Positions 45,961 through 56,863 of a DNA stretch of 64,000 nt are shown here, piece after piece (within the stretch, counting starts at the first letter, position 1; each line of letters starts with the position of its first letter). The position numbers were made by a program, and so were the translations under genes. The notes beneath the pieces were generated by a model. That model searched no databases. It had not been told where the DNA came from and saw only the letters and a program-made list of their open reading frames with translations. The stretch is from NCBI GenBank assembly GCA_020152595.1, contig JAIGNY010001477.1, positions 1,185,001-1,249,000 of the forward strand, in the 5' to 3' direction. The stretch is from Chiridota heheva. Taxonomy: Eukaryota > Echinodermata > Holothuroidea > Apodida > Chiridotidae.

Positions 45961-46221
45961 CGAACACCACTGAGCAAGATATCCCACCTTACCCAGTCCT
46001 GAACATTCCCCTGAGCAATGCAATTCAAACCCCATTGTGCATCAGCATAATCAAAATGCGCCTCCACTACCATCAAGTCGTCCAACAGTCCTCACCTGAA
46101 GCGGCCGTGTTTTCAAGCCTAATCCGAAATACTTTTATTGATTTTTGACCTTCGTTCTTTATTTGGACACTTTATCATTACACTTTGTTCAGGGAAGTGC
46201 CATCCATCGAGCATATAAACA

Positions 46222-48325
46222 ATTGCCAAACTACTTTAGAGCAGTGCTACGGTCTAATCTGCTGCACCGTATAACTTTTAGTAAATCTGAAATAGCTTTT
46301 TGAAAGATTAAGCCATTTTATTTTCACCCGAATCAGCACTAATGGGGCTGTTATGTAGCAATAAATATTCAAGTGATTAAAGTTTTTATATAAAAAACCA
46401 AGAATGATTGTTTATTGTCCGTAACTACTCATGTTGAGAAACGCTATAGCGGCCACGTGTGAATTCCGCAACTGGGGATGACAGATCCCAAAGCGTGAGA
46501 ATATTACCGAGTTTTGAGCATGAGCAGGCTGTTACCTCATTAATTTATGCATTCTACTTCCATGATTTATGTCAACACGTGCTGATTTTGTGATGCGTAA
46601 CCCGGTCGTAAAAACAATAACAATACCAAGGCATACATGTCATCCGTCCGAAAATACAATTATTAGTTTTAAAACAATTGTTACTCATTAAAGTACATGT
46701 TAAAAGCAAGGATTAATCTGTAAATTTGATAACAGGTTTAAAACGAGAATTTCTTCAATGTTTTCATTGCACATTAGAACTCTTAAAAGCTGGAATACAA
46801 CGATAGGTCAAAGGTCATCGATGCGTTGAATTTTCTTGATTTCTTTGCATCGCTACCCTGCTTTGATTCATGACTTTGATTCTAACCTTCAACGCAATGT
46901 CTTCTGGGCCAACTTTAGGAATAAGTACATTAAAACAAAAACAAAAAAAAACTCAGGGGCGCGGAGATTTTAATATCTTTGACATGGAGAGGAGAAGAAA
47001 AGAAACACTGTGACACATTTCTATGGAATTTATTTTTGGGATGGTAAGGTGGGATAAACACTTTTTTAAAATTTTAGTTTATTGCTGCCCTTCCATGTGT
47101 CCCAAAAATTTATTTAACCATTTTTCAATTAGGGAAATTATTTCGAAACTTTTAAAGAAATAAACAAAACAGATGATTGCTATTTTTCTCAAATTCATTT
47201 TGACGATCGTTATACCGCGGCGGCATGATTTCCTAAACGGTTAACGTCACAACCTTGCTAGCAGCCCTGGGATGCCCCATTGAATACTACCGTACCCAGC
47301 GATGATTCTTCCACGTGTCCACAAAAACTTATAGGTTTGGAAACAAACCTATTTCTGGCAATCTGCTGCCCATTCATCCCGGCTTACGCAAAGCCGCGTG
47401 CGTTGTTCACCAACTCAACAAAACTTAATCCTTAACGTTAGTGCATTTAGTTTAAAATTCTTTACCCCGTGATAATTAGTGCATTTAAGTATAACGTTCT
47501 AGCCCCGCGATGCAATGTAGCACAACTGTACGATAAGCGAAAATGATCAAACAACAACTCTTTACATCTTATCTTCTAGGCTATGTCATGACCTAACCTA
47601 TTATAGAACTCTTATTTCCAATCCGATACGAACAGCGTGACCTAAATAAGATTCTAAGAATTTGCATATTCATAAAAGAATGTCCGAATTCTGATTGGAA
47701 AATACTACGATATGATTAAACATTATGTCCGTACATGATGCAACTAATAGACATGGGCGTATGGGGACCTGCCATACCAACTGATCAATATCATAGCCCG
47801 GAGCGGTATCGGTACAAAACGCTTTTAGAATTACTGTCTACAGCTAAAAGAGCTATTTTTAGCGCCATTACGTATTGAAATCTAACACTTTTTTAGAAAC
47901 AATTTTACCTTACAGAAGCTTTAATGAAAAACTATATGGAATATCTCTTATGTAAAACACAAGTTTGATGAAGCAAAAAACATCTCGCTTCAGCCAAAAT
48001 ATCAAGGCAAAAATGTAAAAACGTAGATGCATTTTTAAACAAAACTTAGTACAGGCACATATTAGAGGTCACGTACGATTTGGTAAGCTCCACTCATACA
48101 TTCTGTGTATGGGTGGAGCTAAAAATCGCGGAACTACTATAAGAAGAACCAGCACTGTACTAAGGCGCGAAAGTCTGGTCAGAACGAAAGGGAAAAAACA
48201 AAAGAACGATTTCACTAAAAGCAGATGCCCATCCACAGAGAGAAAATCCCGAAAAATGAAGATATAAAACAAAATTTAGGTGGTAAAGTACAAGGTAAAA
48301 TGAAACGGAATGAAAAGTTGGAGAG
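46222..48325. other. Intergenic, no gene seen
   Basis: AT-rich with no recognised domain. A 14-of-15-bp hairpin, AGCTCCACTCATACA with TGTATGGGTGGAGCT, lies at about 48089-48121. Confidence 0.5.
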
Positions 48326-48740
48326 AATAGAATATAACTCACGTCGCTCTCAACACAGCACTAGCCTCGCGAACATCCAAGTCAATGTTCGTCTCCAGGA
48401 TGTTTCGATCTTCCTCGCCCTCTTCTGCCACGTCAGTCCAGTCAGGGGCCACTTTGTTGTAATGTGTGGCATCTCTTCGTGGTATGTCCTATTTTTTCCA
48501 TCTTCATTCAAAAAATGTTCCACTTATGGGTTGCAAATCTGTTTTTCTGTATATTTCGTCATTTGTAATAATGTTCGGCCATCTGACATTCAGACATTTT
48601 CTTAGGCAATTGCGTTGAAATGGATCTACTCTTTTTTTTTTTTTTTTTTTGTGTCGCCTTCAGTCATTGTCCATGTACTTGATCCATACAGAAGATTTGC
48701 CGTCTTATTTGTTCGTAAAATTCTAAGCTTTGATTTATGA
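48326..48740 (-). pseudogene. LINE ORF2 C-terminal relic
   Basis: The minus strand gives RTYHEEMPHITTKWPLTGLT then WQKRARKIETSWRRTLTWMF, a decayed form of the common LINE ending with a (W)IGH..R....I...AL.W...G.R.RGRP...WRR pattern. Upstream in the same direction a TWTMTEGD-type stretch is broken by a T18 run at about 48630-48650. It is a separate insertion from the two larger LINEs. Confidence 0.6.
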
Positions 48741-49784
48741 TAGCCGTCTTGAAATTTCTACAAGCCTTATAGGTATTATTATGGAAGTGCAACTTATATT
48801 TGTTAAAAAAAAAGGATAAGGTTTAAGGAATTTTCCAACAGATTCAAGTTCAAGGTTTGATAGTAACAAATGCTGCATAGTCATTAGCAAGGAAATGCAA
48901 ATTGGTGCTGCTGGCAGAGAAAAAGAGGATATAAATAACCTCTACACCGACATAAGAACATGTTCTTCATTGGGGACACAAAGATATGCTACAACACTAG
49001 TTCATTTGTTAAAAAAATTGACTAAGTTGAGAGGGGGGAGGAGGGGCAACAGGGGGACCATGTAGGTCACTGCAACATCCTACACCTATAATATTATTTG
49101 TGAATTTAAGAAACATTCACGCAGGCTGATTGTCTAAAAGATATCCTTTGTTGTAAACAAAAATGTCAAATAAACTATTCACTGATGATATATTATTTGT
49201 CAATAAATAATGAAATATGTTAAAGTTAATTTAGAACGGAAATTAAGACGCCTATTGTTGTAAATAAAGAAAAGAAACACCCAACACAAGTTAAACACAC
49301 AAAAAAAACTGGTAACTGTCATTAGTTATATTTTAATGCAATGCTAAATGTACATAAATGATTGCATGAAATCAAAGAGTACGATCCAATTCAACAAATT
49401 ATTTACATCAGGAAGTGCAGTAAATGCAGACTTCTTAATAGAACTGAAAATCCTGTGTATATATTTTCAGAACAAATTGAAATAGACTAAAGTATATACC
49501 TGTTTGGATGGAAAAACAGTGGTGTATCAACAGGAGAAATTTCCGTCCACCCCACCATCCTTTTTCAGAAATAACATTATGGAACCATCAACATGTTATA
49601 CAGTCATGTCGACCCCCTCCTACATCCATGTCTTGACACATAATTTCAGACAAGTTTGAAATCAGAAATCTTTAGCACTCAGGTTAAGAAGGCTGACCTG
49701 AAGACTATGGATTAAAATAATTCCTTGATAATTCATTTAAAAAATCATTGAAGCATGGGCCTAAAACTTAATAAATCAACTTCC
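48741..49784. other. Intergenic, no gene seen
   Basis: AT-rich unique-looking sequence with short poly-A runs (near 48800, 49050 and 49300). Nothing codes recognisably. Confidence 0.45.
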
Positions 49785-50762
49785 ATGATATGAACAAGCT
49801 AGGTTTATACAGTGAAGGTAAATGGACAGGTAGGCTTTAAGCTAGGTTTATACCACTTACAGTAAAGGTAAATGGACAGGTAGGCTTTAACAAGCTAGGT
49901 TTATACCACTTACAGTATAAAGGTAAATGGACAGGTAGGTTTTAACAAGCTAGGTTTATGCCACTTACAGTAAAGGTAAATGGACAGGTAAGGCTTTAAC
50001 AAGCTAGGTTTATGCCACTTACAGTAAAGGTAAATGGACAGGTAGGCTTTAATAAGCTAGGTTTATGCCACTTACAGTAAAGGTAAATGCACAGGTAGGC
50101 TTTAACAAGCTAGGTTTATACCACTTACAGTAAAGGTAAATGGACAGGTAGGCTTTAACAAGCTAGGTTTATACCACTTACAGTAAAGGTAAATGGACAG
50201 GTAGGCTTTAACAAGCTTGGTTTATGCCACTTACAGTAAAGGTAAATGGACAGGTAAGGCTTTAACAAGCTAGGTTTATGCCACTTACAGTAAAGGTAAA
50301 TGGACAGGTAGGCTTTAATAAGCTAGGTTTATGCCACTTACAGTATAGGTAAATGCACAGGTAGGCTTTAACAAGTTAGGTTTATACCACTTACAGTAAA
50401 GGTAAATGGACAGGTAGGCTTTAACAAGCTAGGTTTACACTTAAAGGTAAATGGACGGGTAGGCTTTAAGAAGCTAGGTTTTATACCACTTCAACGTAAA
50501 TGGACAGGTAGGCTTTAACAAGCTAGGTTTATACCACTTCAAGGTAAATGGACAGGTAGGCTTTAAGAAGCTAGGTTTTATACCACTAAAGGTAAATGGA
50601 CAGGTAGGCTTTAACAAGCTAAGTTTTATACCACTTAAAGGTTAATGGACAGGTAGGCTTCAACAAGCTAGGTTTTATACCACTTAAAAGTAAATGGACA
50701 GTTAGGCTTTTACAAGCTAGGTTTTATACCACTTAAAGGTAAATGAACAGTTAGGCTTTTTA
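49785..50762. repeat. Minisatellite, 53-bp unit, about 18 copies
   Basis: The unit has the blocks AACAAGCTAGGTTTATACCA, CTTACAGTAAAGGTAAATGG and ACAGGTAGGCTTT. The left two thirds keep a 53-bp period; to the right the CTTACAGTAAAGG part is shortened, giving units of about 45-50 bp. Some copies form a higher-order pair (ATGCACAGG variants at about 50087 and 50352). Confidence 0.95.
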
Positions 50763-51286
50763 CCCTGATGAAAGAGCATTAAATCCTGAGCAGAAAAAGA
50801 CGTCTTTAAATGGTCATAATAGCACTTATAGTTGACAAATCAAAGTTTGTCAAATTGTATGTCAACTTGTTTGACAGCAAGTGATGTATGAAGGAGAATG
50901 CAGCAGTCAAATTCTTCCCCATATTATTTCTACTGTTAAATCTGGGTCACAGTTTTAATACCATCCAATTTCCTGTTCACTAAAGCCATTTGCTAATTAG
51001 GTATTCTAAACTTTAAAATGCTGTAATTATGGTTAATTTTGCAATCAACTTTGGACTGTTTGCATAGTATTTATTAAGTATATGTTAAGCTTTACAGCTC
51101 ATGTTGTTAATACCTGTCCATATACTTTACAAGCTTTGAAAGAGGGCAAAAGAAACTACACATCACCTCTGGTTTTACAAACCAGCAATCCTTAACAATT
51201 CCTGCCACCATGGCTATGAAAACTTAAATCTTGGCGACCAAAAAATGAAGTATGATGATTTGTTTGCCAGAGAAATAACACTGAAG
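50763..51286. other. Intergenic, no gene seen
   Basis: AT-rich sequence without supported features. Confidence 0.4.
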
Positions 51287-51536
51287 AACAGCTTCTATTT
51301 TAAAATGGATTTCTATTGTCAAAATGGACTGGAATAAAGCCTTCATATTACCATTATACTCCTTATTTGGTACTTAATAATAATCAACTATGTACCAGAA
51401 AAGCAAACAAAATTTTTGTTAGCTATTCTGGTACAGAATTTTCTTTAAGTACCAAAAAAGGAGTATAATGGTAATGTGAAGGCTTTATTCCTGTCCATTT
51501 TGACAATAGAAATCTATTTTGAAAATAGAAGCTGTT
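51287..51536. mobile_element. Foldback element with ~93-bp arms
   Basis: The left arm (51287-51379), from AACAGCTTCTATTTT through CCTTCATATTACCATTATAC to GGTACTTA, is nearly perfectly complementary to the right arm (51444-51536), from TAAGTACC through GTATAATGGTAATGTGAAGG to AAAATAGAAGCTGTT. A spacer of about 64 bp lies between. Arms differ at a few positions only. It is a MITE or foldback element; transcription would give a long hairpin RNA. Confidence 0.85.
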
Positions 51537-52497
51537 TATGTCTCACATGGCAACCAAAATAAGTTTGAGTAAGAAATAAACTGAAAATATTTTAGTAGCA
51601 TGAAATACCTTTGATTTTTACTACCCCAAAATCATTATCAATCCAAATCCCCACATTTCAACACTGTAACTTGGTCCCCACATGGCAGCGATAGAATTTA
51701 AGTATGATATCATATCACTGAGCAACAGTATCACATGGGCGTACATCCCGCTAGCCAGCTAGCGCACTTAGTACGTGCAAAGAGGTGCCTGAAAAAAAAA
51801 AAAAATCATTTTCCTGATGGAAAATGATTTTATTGTTTGGTTTATCGATCAGTCTTTATTTTCAATAATTGTTTTGTGCAGTTTTGAAATTAAAAAGAGT
51901 TGTGATTAAAGTATGAAGTTAAATTATTCATGCAGGAAAACTGTCAGGAAAGAACGTTTTTTTTTCATTCAAAATTATAATCTATAACAATTTTTTTGTA
52001 CTGGCGAGTATTACTGAACTATTTTGGCGATCAAAATTTTGGAAATGAGGGAACATGGTTGCTAGTTTTTCTGAGTTGACGACCACAAAGCAAACACAAT
52101 TGTCAGGGTTGCAAACCAGGGAGAATATATTGAGAGATTCTAGACACGTGTCTAAATTTACAAGCAGTGGCTGACAACCAGTGAACACATCACCCCCCAC
52201 ACACACACCTTCCACCTTTCAGTAGAATTCTAACAATTCAGTACACTTTGGGGAAAATTGGCCTCTTTCCCCCCCTCTTCTTTTTTTTTGGATAAAAAGC
52301 TATGTCACCTCCTCCACACTTTCCTGATGAGAATTACGGCCCTGCTCCTGAAAATCTCAAGATGAAATTTCAATTAAATGTCCATTTCAATTTGAGACTA
52401 CGACACAAATTAATGGAATACAAATTCTTTAATACTTTCTCCACTTCGGTGTTTCCTTATTTCAATCTGCTCTTTTCTAAACATGCTAGACCATTAA
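51537..52497. other. Intergenic, no gene seen
   Basis: Contains a short palindrome AATCATTTTCCTGATGGAAAATGATT at about 51806-51831 after an A13 run, and CT- and CA-rich bits near 52190-52290. No coding sequence is supported. Confidence 0.45.
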
Positions 52498-53018
52498 AGG
52501 AATAGTTCAGTGGTCAAGCAAGTTCATCTTATATGAACATTAAAAGAAACAAAATGATGAAGAAAGCGTTCAAAAATCTTATTCCGTTAAGGAGATATTT
52601 AAGTTTAAAGCTCTGTCATATCTATGTAGAAATGACTGGTGTAGTAAGTCTACTATGAAAGTTGACACCTTCATCCTCAAATTCTTAATAATTGTTAATG
52701 TATTTTAAAGAAAATATATTTATCTTTTTACTATTTGAATTAATTTTCCTCAAACTTTCTTCAGGTGGTACATTATAATTATCCTTACTGGATTTTGTTT
52801 TACTACTTTCCTGACATATTTAATGGTTTTAAGCCACAAAATCACAGGACAAAATATGATAGAATACATAAAGACTTTGAGGAATCTGAGGCTGTGACAT
52901 CACAACTAGTCAGATTTCAGTCGTTTCTACACAAATGATACCAAACTTCTTCATCATTTTGTCTTGTTTAACGTCCTCTTTCTTATATGCCTTGCTTGAC
53001 CCCCCCTAAACGAATCCT
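52498..53018. mobile_element. TTAA-type MITE, copy 2
   Basis: Exact TTAA lies on both sides (52494-52497, 53019-53022). The termini AGGAATAGTTCAGTGGTCAA and the complement of GCTTGACC...CGAATCCT match copy 1. It shares GACTGGTGTAGTAAGTCTAC, CTTCATCCTCAAATTCTTAA and GAGGAATCTGAGGCTGTGA with 32293-32859, at clear divergence. Confidence 0.8.
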
Positions 53019-54441
53019 TTAAACTTATCCTAAAAATGAAAATAAGGTTTGGAAGATACAGAAAGGTCAATTGTATCACGGACAATAAAGTATCATCTGA
53101 TGTACCGGATAACTGATCAAGAAATATTATTTCCTTTTTCAATGATGCCATTGGGGTTCCCAGTAGCTAAAGAAGGGTGGTGGGAGTGGAAATCTCCCCA
53201 CACTCTGAAAATTAGCTGGTGCAGATTCTAATTTGCAAAATTCTGAGTTCAGTTGTACATGTACCAGCTATCTTTGGGATAAGGATCACAAAATTTGCAA
53301 ACAACAAATGTTGAAATTATGTCTTGAGTTACCAAATTTCCAATTTTTACTCAAAATTTCCAATTTTTTCTTCAAAATGTCTGTCATTTTTACTCAAATT
53401 ATCAGATCTTTTCTTCAAACTTTCCAACATTATTCCTCCAAATATCTGACATTTTAATCTCATGATATTTTTGCTCAAAATAAATGACTTAGCTAGGTGG
53501 GGGAAAACAATCCTCAAATCCGCAATCGTGCATTGCCAATGCATTGACATTTAGATGTTCGTGAGGCCTGTTCCATTCATGGCACTTCTCTGGACTTCTC
53601 TTTAGAGTTTTGAGCAAAACGGATAAACAAAATTCAGTTTGCTAAGTGTTCTGGGTAACAGAAATCAAATTTACAAAGACCATAGCAGGCACAATTTTTG
53701 TTTACCATTTTGCCGTCACTCAGTCTGTGTGTGCAGAAATTTGTTTTGTACAGTAAATTGCACCAATAGCTAGTTATACTGTACCAGTACCGCGTAGGAT
53801 GTTTGCCCCACTTGGTTACGCAGATTTTGTTGCTAGGAAAATTCACACAGTGATTATTTAAAAAAGCTGTCAATCATCTAACTCAGAGAGGTTAATTTAT
53901 AAAGAGATAATTAATTTTCAATGATATACATAAGCATTGTCTTCATCTGCAGATATGAAATCACACATTACACTACAAGGTTACTTTTCAACACACTGAT
54001 GAAATCTTTGAAAAGCAATCACTCCCAAATGTGATAAGATACCAACCTGGTTTTCCCCAATTTGTTTTGTTAATACTGCCCTCTATAATATTTAAAAAAA
54101 AACGAAAATGCGGGACAAGATATCAACCTGGTTTTCCACCGATTTGTTTCGTCAAAAGCCCTCTATCATATATATGAAAACGAAAAAGCGGGATAAGATC
54201 AACCTGGTTTTCCACCAATTTGTTTCATCAAAAACCCTCTATCATATATATGAAAATAAAAATGTGAGATAAGATCAACCTGGTTTTCCACCAATTTGTT
54301 TCATCAATATTGCCCTCATAATATATGAAAATGTTAACTAATGGAAATAATCTGTTGAATTTTCTGGTCACATTCCTATTTGAACCTTGAACCCTCGTTG
54401 CATTTATTTTCCATATTTCATGATAAGGTTTTTATAGTTAA
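53019..54441. other. Intergenic with short tandem repeats
   Basis: Between about 54025 and 54320 a unit of roughly 70 bp recurs four times (AGATCAACCTGGTTTTCCAC, CAATTTGTTTCATCAA, CCCTCTATCATATATATGAA). It resembles the end of the TIR element at 12561-13552 (TTGTTTCTTTTATAGTCCTC). Around 53330-53470 TTCC/CTCAAA-type short repeats occur. No gene is seen. Confidence 0.55.
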
Positions 54442-56252
54442 AGCATAAGTTCAGTGGTCAAACATATTTTCTTATACGAACACAAAAGTGAAGAAATTAT
54501 TCAAAAGTCCCATTCCACTTTGGGTTTATTCGAGAGTGAAGCTCTAATAGATTTGTATAGAACAACGATATTACAGGCTTACAACGTTTTTGTTGCATGT
54601 TGTTTGGGGTTTTTTTCTTGTAATTTTGTGGCTTTAAACATAATGTACTTAAGACTTTAACTGAGGGTGTATTTTGGTGATTCTTTCCGAAAAACCATGA
54701 ACCTGTTTTGCCATTAAAGTGATAAATTGTCATTGTTTATGGATCTTACATAACTACTTGCCATAAATTTTGTAGTTAAAGAAGTTTTCTAACTCTCCAC
54801 ATGGGTCAAAAAGCTCAGCTGAATTTTTGAGTCGCTAAAAAATTATACCCTCACTTTCGGTCCAGTGCTGCTTTAATTTTAATGCCAGCTGAGAAAAACT
54901 ATGAGCAATATTTCAATCAAGTTAAAGATTAATTGATTAATTTCTAAAAAGATACATTAACAAATTTCAAGAAAACAATTATCACATCGTTTCTGTATGG
55001 ATCACTTTTCGCAAGTAATTTTCAAACAAATTGTGGCGTTTTTAAAGGTCTACGAACAGGTGAAGAAAAAAAAAACACTGACTAAAAATAGCATTTAAGT
55101 GTGAGTTTAATAGTCTTTGAACATTGAAAATAGCATGTGTAGCTTTTAGAGCTGTGAACATTTAAGTATTTAAGTAAACGTGTACACGCCAAAAAAAGCG
55201 AGTACCGTAATTTTCGGAAATACACCAAAATTGCTCCAAATTTACAATGCTAAGTAAAAAAATCACGCAACCAGTATGGCAAAAGTATTGACTCCATTGC
55301 CCAAATAGACGCTGAATTTTTGCTTTCTAAATCGTAAAAAGTTTACTTTTACAGTATAAATCATCATTTTTATTGAAAATGTGCATGGAAATTCAGTTTA
55401 GAAAGATCAGATAACTTCCTTTCAATGTCATTTAAACTCAGCATCGCGTAACTTTCTTACCGTACTCGCTAGGGCTTTCACTGTAAAAATGATACCTCGC
55501 CACATAACAACTAAAAACTACGCCACCACCCTTGAAGTTCTGATCATATCAGTCCTCTCGAAAAAATAGCCGCTATCTTTACGAAGCACCTAAAATTTCA
55601 GCTCTATTTTATGTTTGTTTATTTTACAATATTTCTTCTTTCTTGCAAAATTTATTTGACTCATGAGGTAATATTTACATGAAAATGTACTGATTTTCAG
55701 GATTCAAGTATTGAGACCGCGTGATTGTTCAAGTAGTTTCAAGTTGTGAGTAATCAAAATTTTAAATCTTTTTAATATATTGAAAAAATGTGATGTATGA
55801 ACAGAAAAACACCTCAAAATGCTTATTTTATATTTCTTCCCTTATTTTCAGGAATTGGTTGTGGGTATGTCAAAGATGAAATCTTCTTTATTAGGATTTT
55901 CTTTGCTTTTTTAAAGGAGAATGGCAACGGGTTAAAAAACAACGGATTTACATGAGAGAATAGAGACTATGTTCCATTTATGAATCAAATTTGTTTACAT
56001 ATTTAAACATAAGTCTTTAAAAAGCTGTAAAATGGGCAAATTCCAATCAATTTTGATGAATTTTTTTGCTTTTTTCATGTTTCTTAGTGGATTTTAAATC
56101 AATTTAAGCTCATGTTGCCTCTATGTGTCCATGCACTTTAAAAGTCAATATCTACTAAATGGAATAAGATCTGATTATGAGGAATTTTTTTTCTCATTTC
56201 TGTTTCTCTTGTTGTCCTCTTACATACAAGTCTTGACCACTGAAATTATCCT
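54442..56252. mobile_element. TTAA-type element, long copy 3 (about 1.8 kb)
   Basis: TTAA at 54438-54441 precedes AGCATAAGTTCAGTGGTCAA. The right end, CTTGACCACTGAAATTATCCT at its edge, is the inverted equivalent and is followed by TTCA. If these ends belong together, this is a long member of the 32.3/52.5 kb family. No transposase frame is seen inside, so it may carry nested insertions or be two separate half-copies. Confidence 0.5.
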
Positions 56253-56863
56253 TTCAGAAATATAAATTTTAGCCGAAAGTGATTTCTTCAGATTTCTTTG
56301 ACCAACCAACTACAGGGGGAATCTTATTTTACACTTTTAGACACATGCCACAAACACACATAAGTCGTTTTTCACTTGTTTTCAGTGTGGACTTAAGGAA
56401 TTTGCTAATATCAATATTGTTCCATACAGTTGGTAGGAAATCTTCCATTTATTACCCAACCAATCAGGCTGCAGTAGCTGGAGGAAAAGTTGTAAGCAAC
56501 AATATTTCTTCATATTACCCTCATGCGTATGGTTAGAGCATTTCAATTAATTAATTTTCAGCACTTGGTCCAATACTCTGCGACAATTTTGTAGATGGCC
56601 AAGAATCCACCAATATTTGATTGGTCGAAAATATACCCAGAATACCGTTGGTCCATAACAGACACTTGATTTTCAGAAACGTGACATTATTTAAATTCGT
56701 TCTCCAGAAAGTCCAAATTCAAATTTGAAAAGGTCTATAAAAACACAGAACCCTGTCTGTATGACCACTACCCACTCTCTAGCCATGTCACACCCCCCCT
56801 CCCCCCCTTCCTTTTTTCAGAGGATAAAATAGCTACATGATAACCAACAAATTACAAAATGAA
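56253..56863. other. 3' flank of the SR-like gene
   Basis: This is the presumptive 3' UTR side of the minus-strand gene. No AATAAA was confirmed on the minus strand close to the stop. A CCCCCCCTCCCCCCC-rich run lies near 56790-56808. Confidence 0.4.

Larger units (their letters stand above)
43566..46221 (+). mobile_element. Gypsy-like LTR retrotransposon, internally deleted
   Basis: A probable 5' LTR ends with ATCCATCGAGCATATAAACA at 43690-43709, followed at once by a primer-binding-site-like TGGTGCCAGAAGCGG. The same 20 bases recur at 46202-46221 after GGGAAGTGCC (a polypurine-like tract), marking what is left of the 3' LTR. A gag start, RT-thumb/RNase H, integrase and a C-terminal region lie between. 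Protease and RT palm are missing. The LTR start at 43566 (TGTAGATTTATA) is a guess from the TG...CA rule. Confidence 0.75.

Noticed and set aside
48225..48605. 126-residue plus-strand frame
   Set aside because: The opposite strand shows a LINE C-terminal signature over the same bases, so this frame is an antisense shadow.
49785..50762. Possible CRISPR-like array
   Set aside because: Repeats are directly adjacent with no unique spacers, and the host is an animal; it is a minisatellite.
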